Shown here: in pieces, positions 1-7,062 of the stretch
How positions within the stretch are numbered: position 1 is the stretch's first letter
How the letters are laid out: the number at the start of each line of letters is the position of its first letter
NCBI GenBank assembly: GCA_015493405.1
Contig: WGDF01000280.1
Span: forward strand, 1-8,193
Source: Flavobacteriaceae bacterium
Lineage (GTDB): Bacteria > Bacteroidota > Bacteroidia > Flavobacteriales > Flavobacteriaceae
Direction: 5' to 3'
DNA: 8,193 nt
Notes under the pieces: generated by a model
Database searches by the model: none
Seen by the model: the letters and a program-made list of their open reading frames with translations, nothing else
Told to the model about the DNA's origin: nothing
Made by a program: the position numbers and the translations under genes

Positions 1-1018
1 AGGCTTCTTCATAATTGCCCTGTTTTTCTTTTAAAATGGAATATTCTTTGTAAGCCTCTTGTGCAACAGAAGGAATCTTTTTATCCAAAGCAATAGCCAG
101 GCCTTTGATCAGAAATTTTTCTGCCTGCTTGTAATCTTTATTTTGCAGATAAACCTTGCCCAAATTGACATCAATATCTGCCATATAATACGCATCACCT
201 AAAGCTTTAGCCAATTTCAAATTAGGTTTTATCGTGGCCAAAGCTTGTTTCACCTTTCCTTGTTTTAAATATAAATTACCGATACTGGTATTACAGATAA
301 TTTTGCCAACTTTAGAATGAATCTGCTGATTATATGCCAATGATTTTCGATAATACTCCAAGGCTTTATCATAATTGCCTTTATGCTCATAAATGGAACC
401 GATATTTTGGTAATTAATGGCCAAGCCCAATCGATTATTAAATTTTTTTTCGATTTTCAAGGCTGCCAAAAAATGTTTTAAAGCGAGATCGTCCCGTTGT
501 AAAAGCAAATAAATATTACCGATACTATTATGCGAAATAGCTATATTTTCAATAATATTTTTATCCTTACTATGTGCTCTTTGGGCTAAATCTAAAGCTT
601 TATTATGATATTCCAGAGCTGATTTCACGGCATCCATACGCCGGTAAACGACGCCCATCATATTCAAGCTGTAAATTTGATTATACAAATCTCCTGTTTT
701 TTGGGCCAGATCATAAGCCTTTTGATGATAATGTATGGCTTTAGGATAGTCAGCCTTGATTCGGTACAATTTGCCCAGCATATTATAGGCAAAAATTTGA
801 CCGGACGGAAATTTTTTTTCTTGGCTTAATCGGGCCAGTCGTTTGATTTGAATAGAATCACCTTTAATACCACTCAATAATTTATTCAATTGAATGTTAT
901 CAACTATCTTATGAAATACAATTTCATTTAAAATGCTATCGTTTTTCTTTTGTTGCCCCGTTACAGGCCGGATCAAAACAAAAACTAAAAACCATAAAAG
1001 ATAGTTGCGGAAATACAT
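1..1018 (-). CDS. Exported tetratricopeptide-repeat protein, C-terminus outside window
   Basis: An open frame starts at ATG 1018-1016 and runs without a stop off the left edge, giving 339 visible residues. Residues 1-21 look like a signal peptide: a hydrophobic stretch LLWFLVFVLI, then PVTG before QQ. About 50 polar residues follow, then a TPR array from about residue 73 to the edge. Roughly six to seven repeats of 38-44 residues can be seen, each with a pattern like N-x-x-G-x-x-Y followed by A-L-x-x-Y/H-x-x-A/S-L (for example YQNIGSIYEHKGNYDKALEY at 203-222). The 40-residue spacing resembles the TPR_12 type. In Bacteroidota such exported TPR arrays often precede a membrane segment and a histidine kinase, LytTR or LuxR output domain, but that part is not visible here, so function is unassigned. 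The start lies 23 bases after the mazG stop, so it is probably co-transcribed. Confidence 0.85.
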   Translation of the reverse strand, partial: MYFRNYLLWFLVFVLIRPVTGQQKKNDSILNEIVFHKIVDNIQLNKLLSGIKGDSIQIKRLARLSQEKKFPSGQIFAYNMLGKLYRIKADYPKAIHYHQKAYDLAQKTGDLYNQIYSLNMMGVVYRRMDAVKSALEYHNKALDLAQRAHSKDKNIIENIAISHNSIGNIYLLLQRDDLALKHFLAALKIEKKFNNRLGLAINYQNIGSIYEHKGNYDKALEYYRKSLAYNQQIHSKVGKIICNTSIGNLYLKQGKVKQALATIKPNLKLAKALGDAYYMADIDVNLGKVYLQNKDYKQAEKFLIKGLAIALDKKIPSVAQEAYKEYSILKEKQGNYEEA

Positions 1019-1041
1019 TCCAAATTGTTTAATAATTGTAT

Positions 1042-1812
1042 TTATTTTTTGGCCTCTTGCCAATATGATTCCATTTCATCCAAACTCATCTTCTTAATGT
1101 CTTTGCCTTCATTTTTAGCTTTTTGTTCCAGATATTGAAAACGTTTGATAAATTTTTTATTGGTTCTTTCCAAAGCCGTTTCAGGATTTATACCTACAAA
1201 TCTAGCATAATTAATCAAGGAAAACAACACATCACCAAATTCATCGGACATTTTTTCAAAATCGTTTTTATCTGCTTCAACTTTGAACTCTGCTAGTTCC
1301 TCTTGAACTTTGTCCCAAACTTGGTGGCTATGATCCCAATCAAAGCCGACGCCTTTAGCTTTCTCTTGTATGCGCATAGCCTTAATCATAGCAGGCAAAG
1401 ACTTGGGCACGCCTTCCAAAACTGATTTTCGGCCTTCTTTAAGCTTTAACTTTTCCCAATTTTCTTTTACTTCTTGTGCATCTTTAACCTCAACATCACC
1501 GTAAATATGCGGGTGCCGGTATACTAGTTTTTCGCTTATGGCATGAGCCACATCAGCTATATCAAAATCTTGTGTTTCGGAACCTATCTTTGCATAAAAA
1601 ACAATGTGCAATAATAAATCGCCTAGCTCTTTTTTGATATTTTCGGTATCATTTTCCAAAATTGCGTCGGCCAATTCATAAACCTCTTCAATGGTTAAAT
1701 GTCGCAAAGTTTCATTGGTTTGCTTGCGATCCCAAGGACAACCGGTTCTTAAATCATCCATTATATCCAATAAACGCTCTAGCGCTTTTAACTGTTCGAC
1801 TCTTGTATGCAT
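1042..1812 (-). CDS. mazG: Nucleoside triphosphate pyrophosphohydrolase MazG
   Basis: MazG hydrolyses (d)NTPs to the monophosphate and pyrophosphate in the cytoplasm. In the family it removes aberrant nucleotides and, in E. coli, modulates ppGpp-linked stress responses. The 256-residue protein has the normal full length and both tandem all-alpha MazG domains. The N-terminal domain has the GCPWD motif at 24-28, the metal-binding EEVYE at 42-46 and ELGD at 62-65, then YRHPHIYGD at 98-106. The C-terminal domain has VGFDW at 155-159, EELAE at 171-175 and EFGD at 191-194. Metal ligands are present in both halves, so it is likely active. The ATG at 1812-1810 fits family alignments and lies inside the preceding gene: the two frames overlap by 25 bases, which implies translational coupling. 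The stop is TAA. Confidence 0.96.
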   Translation of the reverse strand: MHTRVEQLKALERLLDIMDDLRTGCPWDRKQTNETLRHLTIEEVYELADAILENDTENIKKELGDLLLHIVFYAKIGSETQDFDIADVAHAISEKLVYRHPHIYGDVEVKDAQEVKENWEKLKLKEGRKSVLEGVPKSLPAMIKAMRIQEKAKGVGFDWDHSHQVWDKVQEELAEFKVEADKNDFEKMSDEFGDVLFSLINYARFVGINPETALERTNKKFIKRFQYLEQKAKNEGKDIKKMSLDEMESYWQEAKK

Positions 1813-2612
1813 AATTGAAGTTGTTTTTGTAAAGTTTTAAAATATTCAAAGGCTCTAATCGGATAAGAGCCAAACCAAGTAAAGGGTTCGCCTTCCACTA
1901 AAAGAATACAAGACTCCGGAAATAATTTTTGCAGAAATATTTGATCTTTTGATTTAAAAGGATAAGGTTCCGAAGCTAACAGAATAAGCTCCGGTTGCAT
2001 TTGTTGCAAGGCTTTTAAACTTATTTCAGGGTACCTTTTTTTTGATTTAAAGATATTGTCAAATCCTATTTCTGACAGCATAGCATTGATAAAAGTATCG
2101 CCTCCTATGGTCATCCAAGGATCTTTCCAAATTAAATAAACAGTTCGTTTCTTAAAATCTGAGGTCAAAGTCCGAGTCGATACCCTTTTTTGGTTCAATA
2201 AATAGATGATTTGATTGGCTTCCTGTTCTTTTTTAAATAACAAGCCGAAATCTTCAATCATTTTTTCGTTTGTATCTAAATCTGAAACATCCGAAACATA
2301 AACTGGGGCTATTTTTTGTAAAGAACGAACTATTTCTTGTGTATTTTCTTCCTTAGAGGCCAAAAAGATGTCCGGTTTTAATGCTAGAATTTTGTCACTA
2401 TTAACAGCTTTTGTACCGCCGACTATGGTTTTGTCTTTTTTCCAATTTCGGGGTAATTTACAAAAACGCGTTAATCCGACGACTTCTTGTTCCAAACCCA
2501 ATTGGCTCAATAGATAAGTAATAGAAGGTACTAACGAGACCAATCGTTTGGGCACGGAATTGAATACTAAATCTTGCCCGATCTGATCTGTTATGTGAAT
2601 CTTGTTTGTCAT
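1788..2612 (-). CDS. Helical-backbone metal receptor / BtuF-like substrate-binding protein, no signal peptide
   Basis: This 274-residue protein belongs to the periplasmic-binding-protein family 2 fold (BtuF/FhuD type, bound to ABC importers of cobalamin, haem or siderophores). Family signatures are KRLVSLVPSITYLLSQLGL at 22-40, VGGTKAVNSDKI at 64-75, LKPDIFLASKEEN at 78-90, IWKDPWMTIGGDTFINAML at 161-179, LLASEPYPFK at 211-220 and a C-terminal EGEPFTWFGSYPIRA at 240-254. It begins directly with MTNKIHITDQIGQ: there is no signal peptide or lipobox. None can be added upstream because the previous in-frame codon is the prfA stop TAG. It is therefore predicted to be cytoplasmic, like related Bacteroidota proteins that I recall. 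No permease or ATPase gene is next to it, so ligand and role are unknown. As I recall relatives, the pocket motif is usually TKFC-V-H-P; here it is TRFCKLP (48-54), with Cys51 kept and His lost. The stop is TAA inside mazG. Confidence 0.85.
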   Translation of the reverse strand: MTNKIHITDQIGQDLVFNSVPKRLVSLVPSITYLLSQLGLEQEVVGLTRFCKLPRNWKKDKTIVGGTKAVNSDKILALKPDIFLASKEENTQEIVRSLQKIAPVYVSDVSDLDTNEKMIEDFGLLFKKEQEANQIIYLLNQKRVSTRTLTSDFKKRTVYLIWKDPWMTIGGDTFINAMLSEIGFDNIFKSKKRYPEISLKALQQMQPELILLASEPYPFKSKDQIFLQKLFPESCILLVEGEPFTWFGSYPIRAFEYFKTLQKQLQLCIQESNS

Positions 2613-3689
2613 CTAAAGTTGTTCACCAGCAGCTTTCAGTTTTTCCGTATTATCAGCTAATCGCAGAGCATCGATAATTTTGTCCAATTCCCCATTTATG
2701 ACATTTTGTAGGTCATAAAGGGTCAAATTGATTCGATGGTCGGTAACACGGCCTTGCGGATAATTATAAGTCCGAATTTTGGCAGATCTATCCCCACTTG
2801 ACACCATAGATTTTCTAAATTGGGCATCTGCCTCTTGACGTTTTTTGAGTTCTATCTCATAAAGTCTGGAACGTAATACACCCAAAGCTTTTTCGTAATT
2901 TTTATGTTGAGATTTTTGATCCTGACATTGCGCCACTATACCGGTCGGAATATGGGTCAAACGCACAGCGGAGTAAGTTGTATTAACCGACTGACCGCCG
3001 GGACCTGACGACATAAACAGATCTTTGCGAATATCATTGGGCGCAATTTGCACATCAAATTCCTCTGCTTCGGGCAAAACCATAACCGTTGCCGCAGAAG
3101 TATGTACCCGCCCTTGTGTCTCAGTTTGCGGCACGCGCTGTACGCGATGCACTCCGGCTTCATATTTCATAGTCCCATAAACATCTGGCCCCGAGATTTT
3201 AAAAATCATTTCTTTAAAACCGCCTGAAGTGCCTTCATTAAAATCGACAATTTCGGTCCGCCAAGATTTTTTATCGGCATATTTAGTATACATCCGATAT
3301 AAATCTCCTGCAAAGATACTGGCTTCATCGCCACCGGTACCGGCGCGAATTTCGACTATAACATTTTTGGCATCTTCAGGATCTTTAGGAATGAGCATAA
3401 ATTTAATTTCGTCCTCAATTACCGGCATACGTTGTTCGGCTTCATCCATTTCTGCTTTCGCCATTTCAATCATTTCTGGGTCGGATTCTTGGGCTAAAAT
3501 TTCTTTTGCTTCATCAATATTGGCAGAAAGTGCTTCGTATTCCTTAATCTTGGCCATCAATTTTTCCAAATCCTTATATTCTTTGTTAATGGCTACATAT
3601 CTTTTTTGGTCTGAAATAATATCAGGTTGGATAATCAAATCGGAAACTTCGTCAAAACGGTTCTTAATCAATTGTAATTTATCTCTCAT
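2613..3689 (-). CDS. prfA: Peptide chain release factor 1 (RF1)
   Basis: RF1 recognises UAA and UAG in the ribosomal A site and triggers peptidyl-tRNA hydrolysis. The 358-residue length is normal for RF1. The N-terminal helical domain (about 1-100) is followed by [20 protein letters not shown] at 115-134. Next comes the stop-codon recognition segment [20 protein letters not shown] (181-200) with the P-x-T tripeptide of RF1 at 187-189. RF2 would have SPF there. The catalytic GGQ loop is [10 protein letters not shown] at 227-236, and the C-terminal [23 protein letters not shown] block is also present; the Gln of GGQ is the usual methylation site. The ATG at 3689-3687 gives the standard MRDKL-type start. 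The gene is the first after the gldN terminator and so probably heads the left operon. Its own stop is TAG, immediately followed in the same frame by the ATG of the next gene. Confidence 0.97.
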   Translation of the reverse strand: MRDKLQLIKNRFDEVSDLIIQPDIISDQKRYVAINKEYKDLEKLMAKIKEYEALSANIDEAKEILAQESDPEMIEMAKAEMDEAEQRMPVIEDEIKFMLIPKDPEDAKNVIVEIRAGTGGDEASIFAGDLYRMYTKYADKKSWRTEIVDFNEGTSGGFKEMIFKISGPDVYGTMKYEAGVHRVQRVPQTETQGRVHTSAATVMVLPEAEEFDVQIAPNDIRKDLFMSSGPGGQSVNTTYSAVRLTHIPTGIVAQCQDQKSQHKNYEKALGVLRSRLYEIELKKRQEADAQFRKSMVSSGDRSAKIRTYNYPQGRVTDHRINLTLYDLQNVINGELDKIIDALRLADNTEKLKAAGEQL

Positions 3690-3706
3690 CGTTCATTGGT
3701 TTGTTA

Positions 3707-3714
3707 CAAAAATA
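3707..3714 (-). promoter_or_regulatory. Possible -7 promoter element for the prfA operon
   Basis: On the minus strand these bases read TATTTTTG, which fits the Bacteroidota -7 consensus TAnnTTTG. It lies 17 bases upstream of the prfA ATG and downstream of the gldN terminator, where a new promoter is needed. I see no clear TTG/TTTG -33 element at the expected distance, and the 5' UTR would be only about 10 bases, so this is a tentative call. Confidence 0.35.
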
Positions 3715-3750
3715 ATAAAATAAAGTCAGACCTTTAAAATCATTGGTATA

Positions 3751-3781
3751 AAAAAACATCCATCTGCTGAGATGGATGTTT
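3751..3781 (-). terminator. Rho-independent terminator of the gldKLMN operon
   Basis: Bases 3754-3765 and 3770-3781 form a perfect 12-bp stem (core AACATCCATCT / AGATGGATGTT) around a GCTG loop. Read on the minus strand the stem runs directly into six U residues that overlap its 3' foot. It lies about 20 bases after the gldN TAA. On the plus strand no U-tract follows, so it acts in the gldN direction only. It separates the gld operon from prfA. Confidence 0.9.
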
Positions 3782-3800
3782 AAATAGTTCTGTATAAAAA

Positions 3801-4688
3801 TTAGTAATTCCACATATCTTCTTCGTAGTCTCGGATTTTTTCTTTAATCCGCTGCGATTCCAATAATTGGCGCAAAGCATTATCATGAATATATTCCTTG
3901 ATTTCACGATCACCGTAAACATTATCTTCTTTATAAATCACACCACTAAATCGTCTTGCATTAAGCAAGTGGTCATAATCAATGGGGTGCATCGTGTTTC
4001 TAGGATTAAAAGCATAATAATTGTGCAAAGTCAAACGTGCATCGGGAAAGAATACCCAAAAAACTTCGACTAAATCGGGGGTTACACCGGCTGCCATCCC
4101 TTTGGGATCAACTGCAACGGGTGCAATACCTAATAGTCGGTATTTGAGTTCACTATATTTGGCATCAAAATACCAAATACCGCGAAAATGGAATTCTTCA
4201 ATCGTTTCGGAGTTGACATGAAATTCATTAATATATTGGGCATCGACAACGCCTTCATCATTGAATTGATCACGTCCTGCATCGGTAGTATCAATAGCCG
4301 TCATCCTATCTTTGATATCGGCCAAACTCAATTTTTGTGTGAAATAGGAATCCGCATAAACTTTGGTAATTTTACCACTTTTAATGCCTGAATATAAGGC
4401 ATCAAAAAGTGAACGCACATTGGGCATTGCAGCCAAAGTGTCCGTTGGATAATACAAAGGCAAATTAAATCTTTCGTCTAAATCAACCCGTTCCCAAACT
4501 TGTTTACCCCAAAGGACATCACGGTCTTCGGTGTAAGGGTAAGGCAGAGGTAAACTAAAATCCATTTTATTTTGCTCTTTATTTTTCATCCCGATATCTG
4601 AAGGATCCTTGGCATTTAAAATATTAAATTGTGCAAAAATTGAATTGGAAATAAATAACAATGCAATAATTAAAAATACTTTTTTCAT
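3801..4688 (-). CDS. gldN: Gliding motility / type IX secretion protein GldN (PorN)
   Basis: GldN is a periplasmic component of the type IX secretion system. It binds GldK to form the ring attached under the outer membrane and receives the tip of GldM. The 295-residue protein starts with a clear signal peptide, MKKVFLIIALLFISNSIFA (1-19), cleaved before QF. Family features in order are YPYTEDRDVLWGKQVWERVD at about 50-70, FNLPLYYPTD, a central block with FHFRGIWYFDAKYSELKYRL and the LLGIAPV strand, VFWVFFPDAR followed by LHNYYAFNPRN, and the C-terminal block DHLLNARRFSGVIYKEDNVY ending in ERI-like helices and DMWNY. Length is close to the family norm of about 300. ATG at 4688-4686 is preceded by an A-rich leader (AAAATAAAAG). 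It is the last gene of the operon, 52 bases after gldM, with a TAA stop just ahead of the terminator. Confidence 0.95.
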   Translation of the reverse strand: MKKVFLIIALLFISNSIFAQFNILNAKDPSDIGMKNKEQNKMDFSLPLPYPYTEDRDVLWGKQVWERVDLDERFNLPLYYPTDTLAAMPNVRSLFDALYSGIKSGKITKVYADSYFTQKLSLADIKDRMTAIDTTDAGRDQFNDEGVVDAQYINEFHVNSETIEEFHFRGIWYFDAKYSELKYRLLGIAPVAVDPKGMAAGVTPDLVEVFWVFFPDARLTLHNYYAFNPRNTMHPIDYDHLLNARRFSGVIYKEDNVYGDREIKEYIHDNALRQLLESQRIKEKIRDYEEDMWNY

Positions 4689-4715
4689 TTGATAACTTTT
4701 ATTTTATACGCTATA

Positions 4716-4728
4716 AGGTTTAAAACCT
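4716..4728. repeat. Short palindrome in the gldM-gldN spacer
   Basis: The spacer contains AGGTTT-A-AAACCT, a 13-base palindrome with 6-base arms and one central base. With so short a loop the RNA hairpin would be weak and there is no U-tract after it, so it is not a terminator. It may be a processing site or chance in AT-rich DNA. Confidence 0.4.
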
Positions 4729-4740
4729 AAACTTTCAATA

Positions 4741-6315
4741 TTAATTGATGATTTCGATGATAATAGGAGACACTTTTTTGATTTGATAACCTGAATTCCC
4801 TTTTAAAAAGGCCCTTACATTATAAATTTGGACATTTTGGCCTCGTTTAACACGACGGAGCAATTGTTTGGCTTTAGCATCTAAATGTGTTCCGTTAACC
4901 CGTTGTGTGGGTTGACCGGGAACTTTGAAATCAAAACTTCTGACGCCCAATTTAACATCAAAATCGAAATCAGGTAAGGTCGCACCGATAGTTGACAACT
5001 CCAAGTTACGTTTGGGCATCTTGATGACACCACTTTCGCCACGAACCGTTCCCACCGGTGGTGGAATATTTTTAACACGGAAAGTTTTACTATCTGTTAC
5101 CGTTTTGCCATTAACTTTACCGGATACTTTTATTTGAACGGTTTTACCTTTATATTTAGTAACATTCATCATATATTTTCCGCTACCAACTCTTTTTAAT
5201 CCGGGAGCAGAAACAGAAATTTTATTATTAGGAACACCAGGAATAGAAATAGTCATCGGATTGTCAACTCCTCTATAAACCACATTCATTTTATCGGCTG
5301 AAATCACAGCACTGTTTGGAATAGGAATAACGGCATATTTAACAGTAAAAGTTAGGGGAACATCTTTACCATTTTCTAGAAAAATCATTTTTCCTTTCAC
5401 TTCTTTATCACCAACATTACCTGCGGGAATATTCAAATGCACATACCCACTGGTCAATTGATCTTTTGGAACCGGTTTGCCGTTTAAAATAACTTCTTTA
5501 AAACTCATAGTGCTGTCTACACGACCCAATGCTACTTTACCGGTCACTTTTTCCCCGGGAAAATAAGCGGATTTATCTAAAACAACAACAGGTTCATAAT
5601 TAGTAACAGAAACATCAGATGCCATTTGTCCTCGAAGCATATTAGATAAAACTTCGTTTTCAGTTTCTTTAGCTTTGTTAACATAACTGTCTAATTTAAA
5701 CATTGTAGATACAGTAGGAAATCCTTCAAAATTAGCCATTAACCAAGGCTCTATGCGTTTGCCTTTCTTTCCATGTTTTTCGTCAGCGGTGTTGAAACGT
5801 TGCAAAATGTTATTTTTCATTTCAGCGGACAAAGGCTTGCCGTCTATTTTCAGATTTAAGAGATAATTTCTAAAATCCTCAATTTTTTGTTGAAATGCCT
5901 TAGCTTTTTTTGTGAGTTTTCCATTTAAAAAAAACATATCATCAACTGTTCCGGATTTATCCATACTTTCATAATCGAGGTGAGCCGGAATTTTTCCTTT
6001 AAATTCTTTTTTAAGAATTTCAGTTTTCAAGTTTACAATATAATTTTTAAAATCATTGGTCTTAGCTTCCAATTGAGAAGCCAATTTACTTTTTTCTCCG
6101 TATTTTTCGGGTTGTTCTTGGGCTTTTTGCGCCAAAGTTTTTAACAGATATTGATTTGATTTGGTTTTCATTTTAGTAGCTGCCACCACTTCTTCTGAAG
6201 ATTTTCCAAAAGCCGAAAGAACTTTTTTCGACATTTGTAGTGCTAACATTGCAATAAAAACCAAGTACATCAAATTGATCATCTTCTGTCTTGCTGATAA
6301 TTTACCTCCTGCCAT
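4741..6315 (-). CDS. gldM: Gliding motility / type IX secretion motor protein GldM (PorM)
   Basis: GldM is the inner-membrane protein whose single helix sits in the GldL ring and whose long periplasmic part carries motor torque to the GldK/GldN ring. The 524-residue length matches the family (about 515). The N-terminus MAGGKLSARQKMINLMYLVF is the family signature, with Arg9, the residue reported to pair with the GldL glutamate, and a membrane segment at about 12-28. A helical domain with coiled-coil character spans about 35-240, followed by beta-rich periplasmic domains with repeated strand patterns (VVLDKSAYFPGEKVTGKV and similar). A Pro hinge IPPP at 417-420 precedes the conserved C-terminal domain, which ends in KKVSPIIIEI. 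The ATG at 6315-6313 is preceded by an almost pure A leader, and the stop is TAA. The gene is intact, with no frameshift. Confidence 0.97.
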   Translation of the reverse strand: MAGGKLSARQKMINLMYLVFIAMLALQMSKKVLSAFGKSSEEVVAATKMKTKSNQYLLKTLAQKAQEQPEKYGEKSKLASQLEAKTNDFKNYIVNLKTEILKKEFKGKIPAHLDYESMDKSGTVDDMFFLNGKLTKKAKAFQQKIEDFRNYLLNLKIDGKPLSAEMKNNILQRFNTADEKHGKKGKRIEPWLMANFEGFPTVSTMFKLDSYVNKAKETENEVLSNMLRGQMASDVSVTNYEPVVVLDKSAYFPGEKVTGKVALGRVDSTMSFKEVILNGKPVPKDQLTSGYVHLNIPAGNVGDKEVKGKMIFLENGKDVPLTFTVKYAVIPIPNSAVISADKMNVVYRGVDNPMTISIPGVPNNKISVSAPGLKRVGSGKYMMNVTKYKGKTVQIKVSGKVNGKTVTDSKTFRVKNIPPPVGTVRGESGVIKMPKRNLELSTIGATLPDFDFDVKLGVRSFDFKVPGQPTQRVNGTHLDAKAKQLLRRVKRGQNVQIYNVRAFLKGNSGYQIKKVSPIIIEIIN

Positions 6316-6329
6316 TTTTTGTTTTTTTT
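6316..6329 (-). promoter_or_regulatory. A-rich translation leader of gldM
   Basis: Immediately upstream of the gldM ATG the minus strand reads AAAAAAAACAAAAA. There is no AGGAGG-like site. Bacteroidota ribosomes use Shine-Dalgarno pairing little, and A-rich unstructured leaders favour initiation, so this fits efficient translation of GldM. It also supports the MAGGK start. Confidence 0.55.
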
Positions 6330-6356
6330 AGTTAATCAATAGTTAATTTAGTTAAT
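6329..6356. repeat. Triple 8-base direct repeat in the gldL-gldM spacer
   Basis: TAGTTAAT occurs three times on the plus strand, at 6329-6336, 6340-6347 and 6349-6356 (ATTAACTA on the coding strand), with start-to-start distances of 11 and 9 bases. The repeats fill much of the 52-base spacer upstream of the A-rich gldM leader. A related AATAGTTA occurs in the gldK-gldL spacer at 7034-7041 and here at 6338-6345. Function is unknown, and low complexity may explain it. Confidence 0.6.
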
Positions 6357-6367
6357 AGTAAATATTA

Positions 6368-7021
6368 CTATTTTTTAACATTCATGGCTGAAAGCATACC
6401 ACCGTAGACATTATTTAAATTAGCCAAATTATCTTTTAGTTTAGCCATATTTTCTTTCAATTGTTGCGCATAAGCAGCTGATTCTTCATTGGCAACAGCA
6501 TTTTTATTTACACTATCTAATTGGACTTTGTATAAAGAATTTAGGCTTTCCATTTGAGCGGAAGCCAAGCCCAATTCTTCAGCATATTTTTTAGTTGAAC
6601 CTGCAGCATCTGCAACCACATCCAAACTTTTAGCAGCTTGGTGGAATTTATTGATACTTTCACCCAAGCTTTTCATCAAGTTAGAATCCAATTGCGCTTC
6701 TTGCAACATTTTGTCTAATTTTTCAGACAAACGGGCTTCCAATTCAGCTTCTGTTTTATCCTTTCTCTTTCTAGGAGCGCCTCCGGCTAATTCAGGATAA
6801 ACCAATGACCAGTCCAAATCATCATCTTGTGGTTCAAAAGCAGAGAAGAAGAAAATGAAAGCCTCTGTTCCCAAACCAATCATCAATAAAGTATCTCCAG
6901 GTATCCAGAAAATCGGCATATGTAGAATTTTACCCAATGCACCTAAGATAACAACAGATGCGCCTATACTATATGCCATATGAAATATAGTCTTAATTTT
7001 TTTTGATTTTTTTAGTGCCAT
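6368..7021 (-). CDS. gldL: Gliding motility / type IX secretion motor protein GldL (PorL)
   Basis: GldL is the inner-membrane ring protein that, with GldM, converts proton flow into motion for secretion and gliding. The 217-residue protein has the family layout. A basic N-terminus (KKSKKIK) is followed by a first membrane helix at about 12-34 (AYSIGASVVILGALGKILHM) and a second at about 38-62 (IPGDTLLMIGLGTEAFIFFF), then the signature SAFEP, DLDWSLVYPELAG. A cytoplasmic coiled-coil tail runs from about 90 to 217. By a constant four-residue offset, Lys31, His34, Glu53 and Glu63 correspond to the functionally important Lys27, His30, Glu49 and Glu59 that I recall for Flavobacterium johnsoniae GldL. 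The ATG at 7021-7019 lies 41 bases after the gldK stop; the stop is TAG. Confidence 0.97.
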   Translation of the reverse strand: MALKKSKKIKTIFHMAYSIGASVVILGALGKILHMPIFWIPGDTLLMIGLGTEAFIFFFSAFEPQDDDLDWSLVYPELAGGAPRKRKDKTEAELEARLSEKLDKMLQEAQLDSNLMKSLGESINKFHQAAKSLDVVADAAGSTKKYAEELGLASAQMESLNSLYKVQLDSVNKNAVANEESAAYAQQLKENMAKLKDNLANLNNVYGGMLSAMNVKK

Positions 7022-7062
7022 AATTTAAATTTTAATAGTTAGTAATTGTTATTGTTTGTATC

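Noticed and set aside
1..1018. TPR repeats as a DNA-level tandem repeat or CRISPR-like array
   Set aside because: The periodicity of about 120 bases is at the protein level with diverged codons; there are no identical repeat units or spacers.
3123..3131. P-Q-T in place of P-A-T or P-V-T in the RF1 recognition tripeptide
   Set aside because: The middle position is variable in RF1 and I recall Gln there in other Bacteroidota, so it does not indicate altered stop-codon use.
3229..3723. 164-codon open frame on the plus strand opposite prfA
   Set aside because: It is fully antisense to a well-conserved prfA, its Ser/Ile-rich product resembles no known family, and no promoter or leader is seen. 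It is a shadow of prfA codon use.
4021..4391. Small plus-strand open frames opposite gldN
   Set aside because: They overlap each other and conserved gldN coding sequence, lack family features and have no leader. They are shadows.
4716..4728. AGGTTTAAAACCT palindrome as an internal terminator between gldM and gldN
   Set aside because: The loop is too short, the stem is AT-rich and short, and no U-tract follows. gldN belongs to the same operon.
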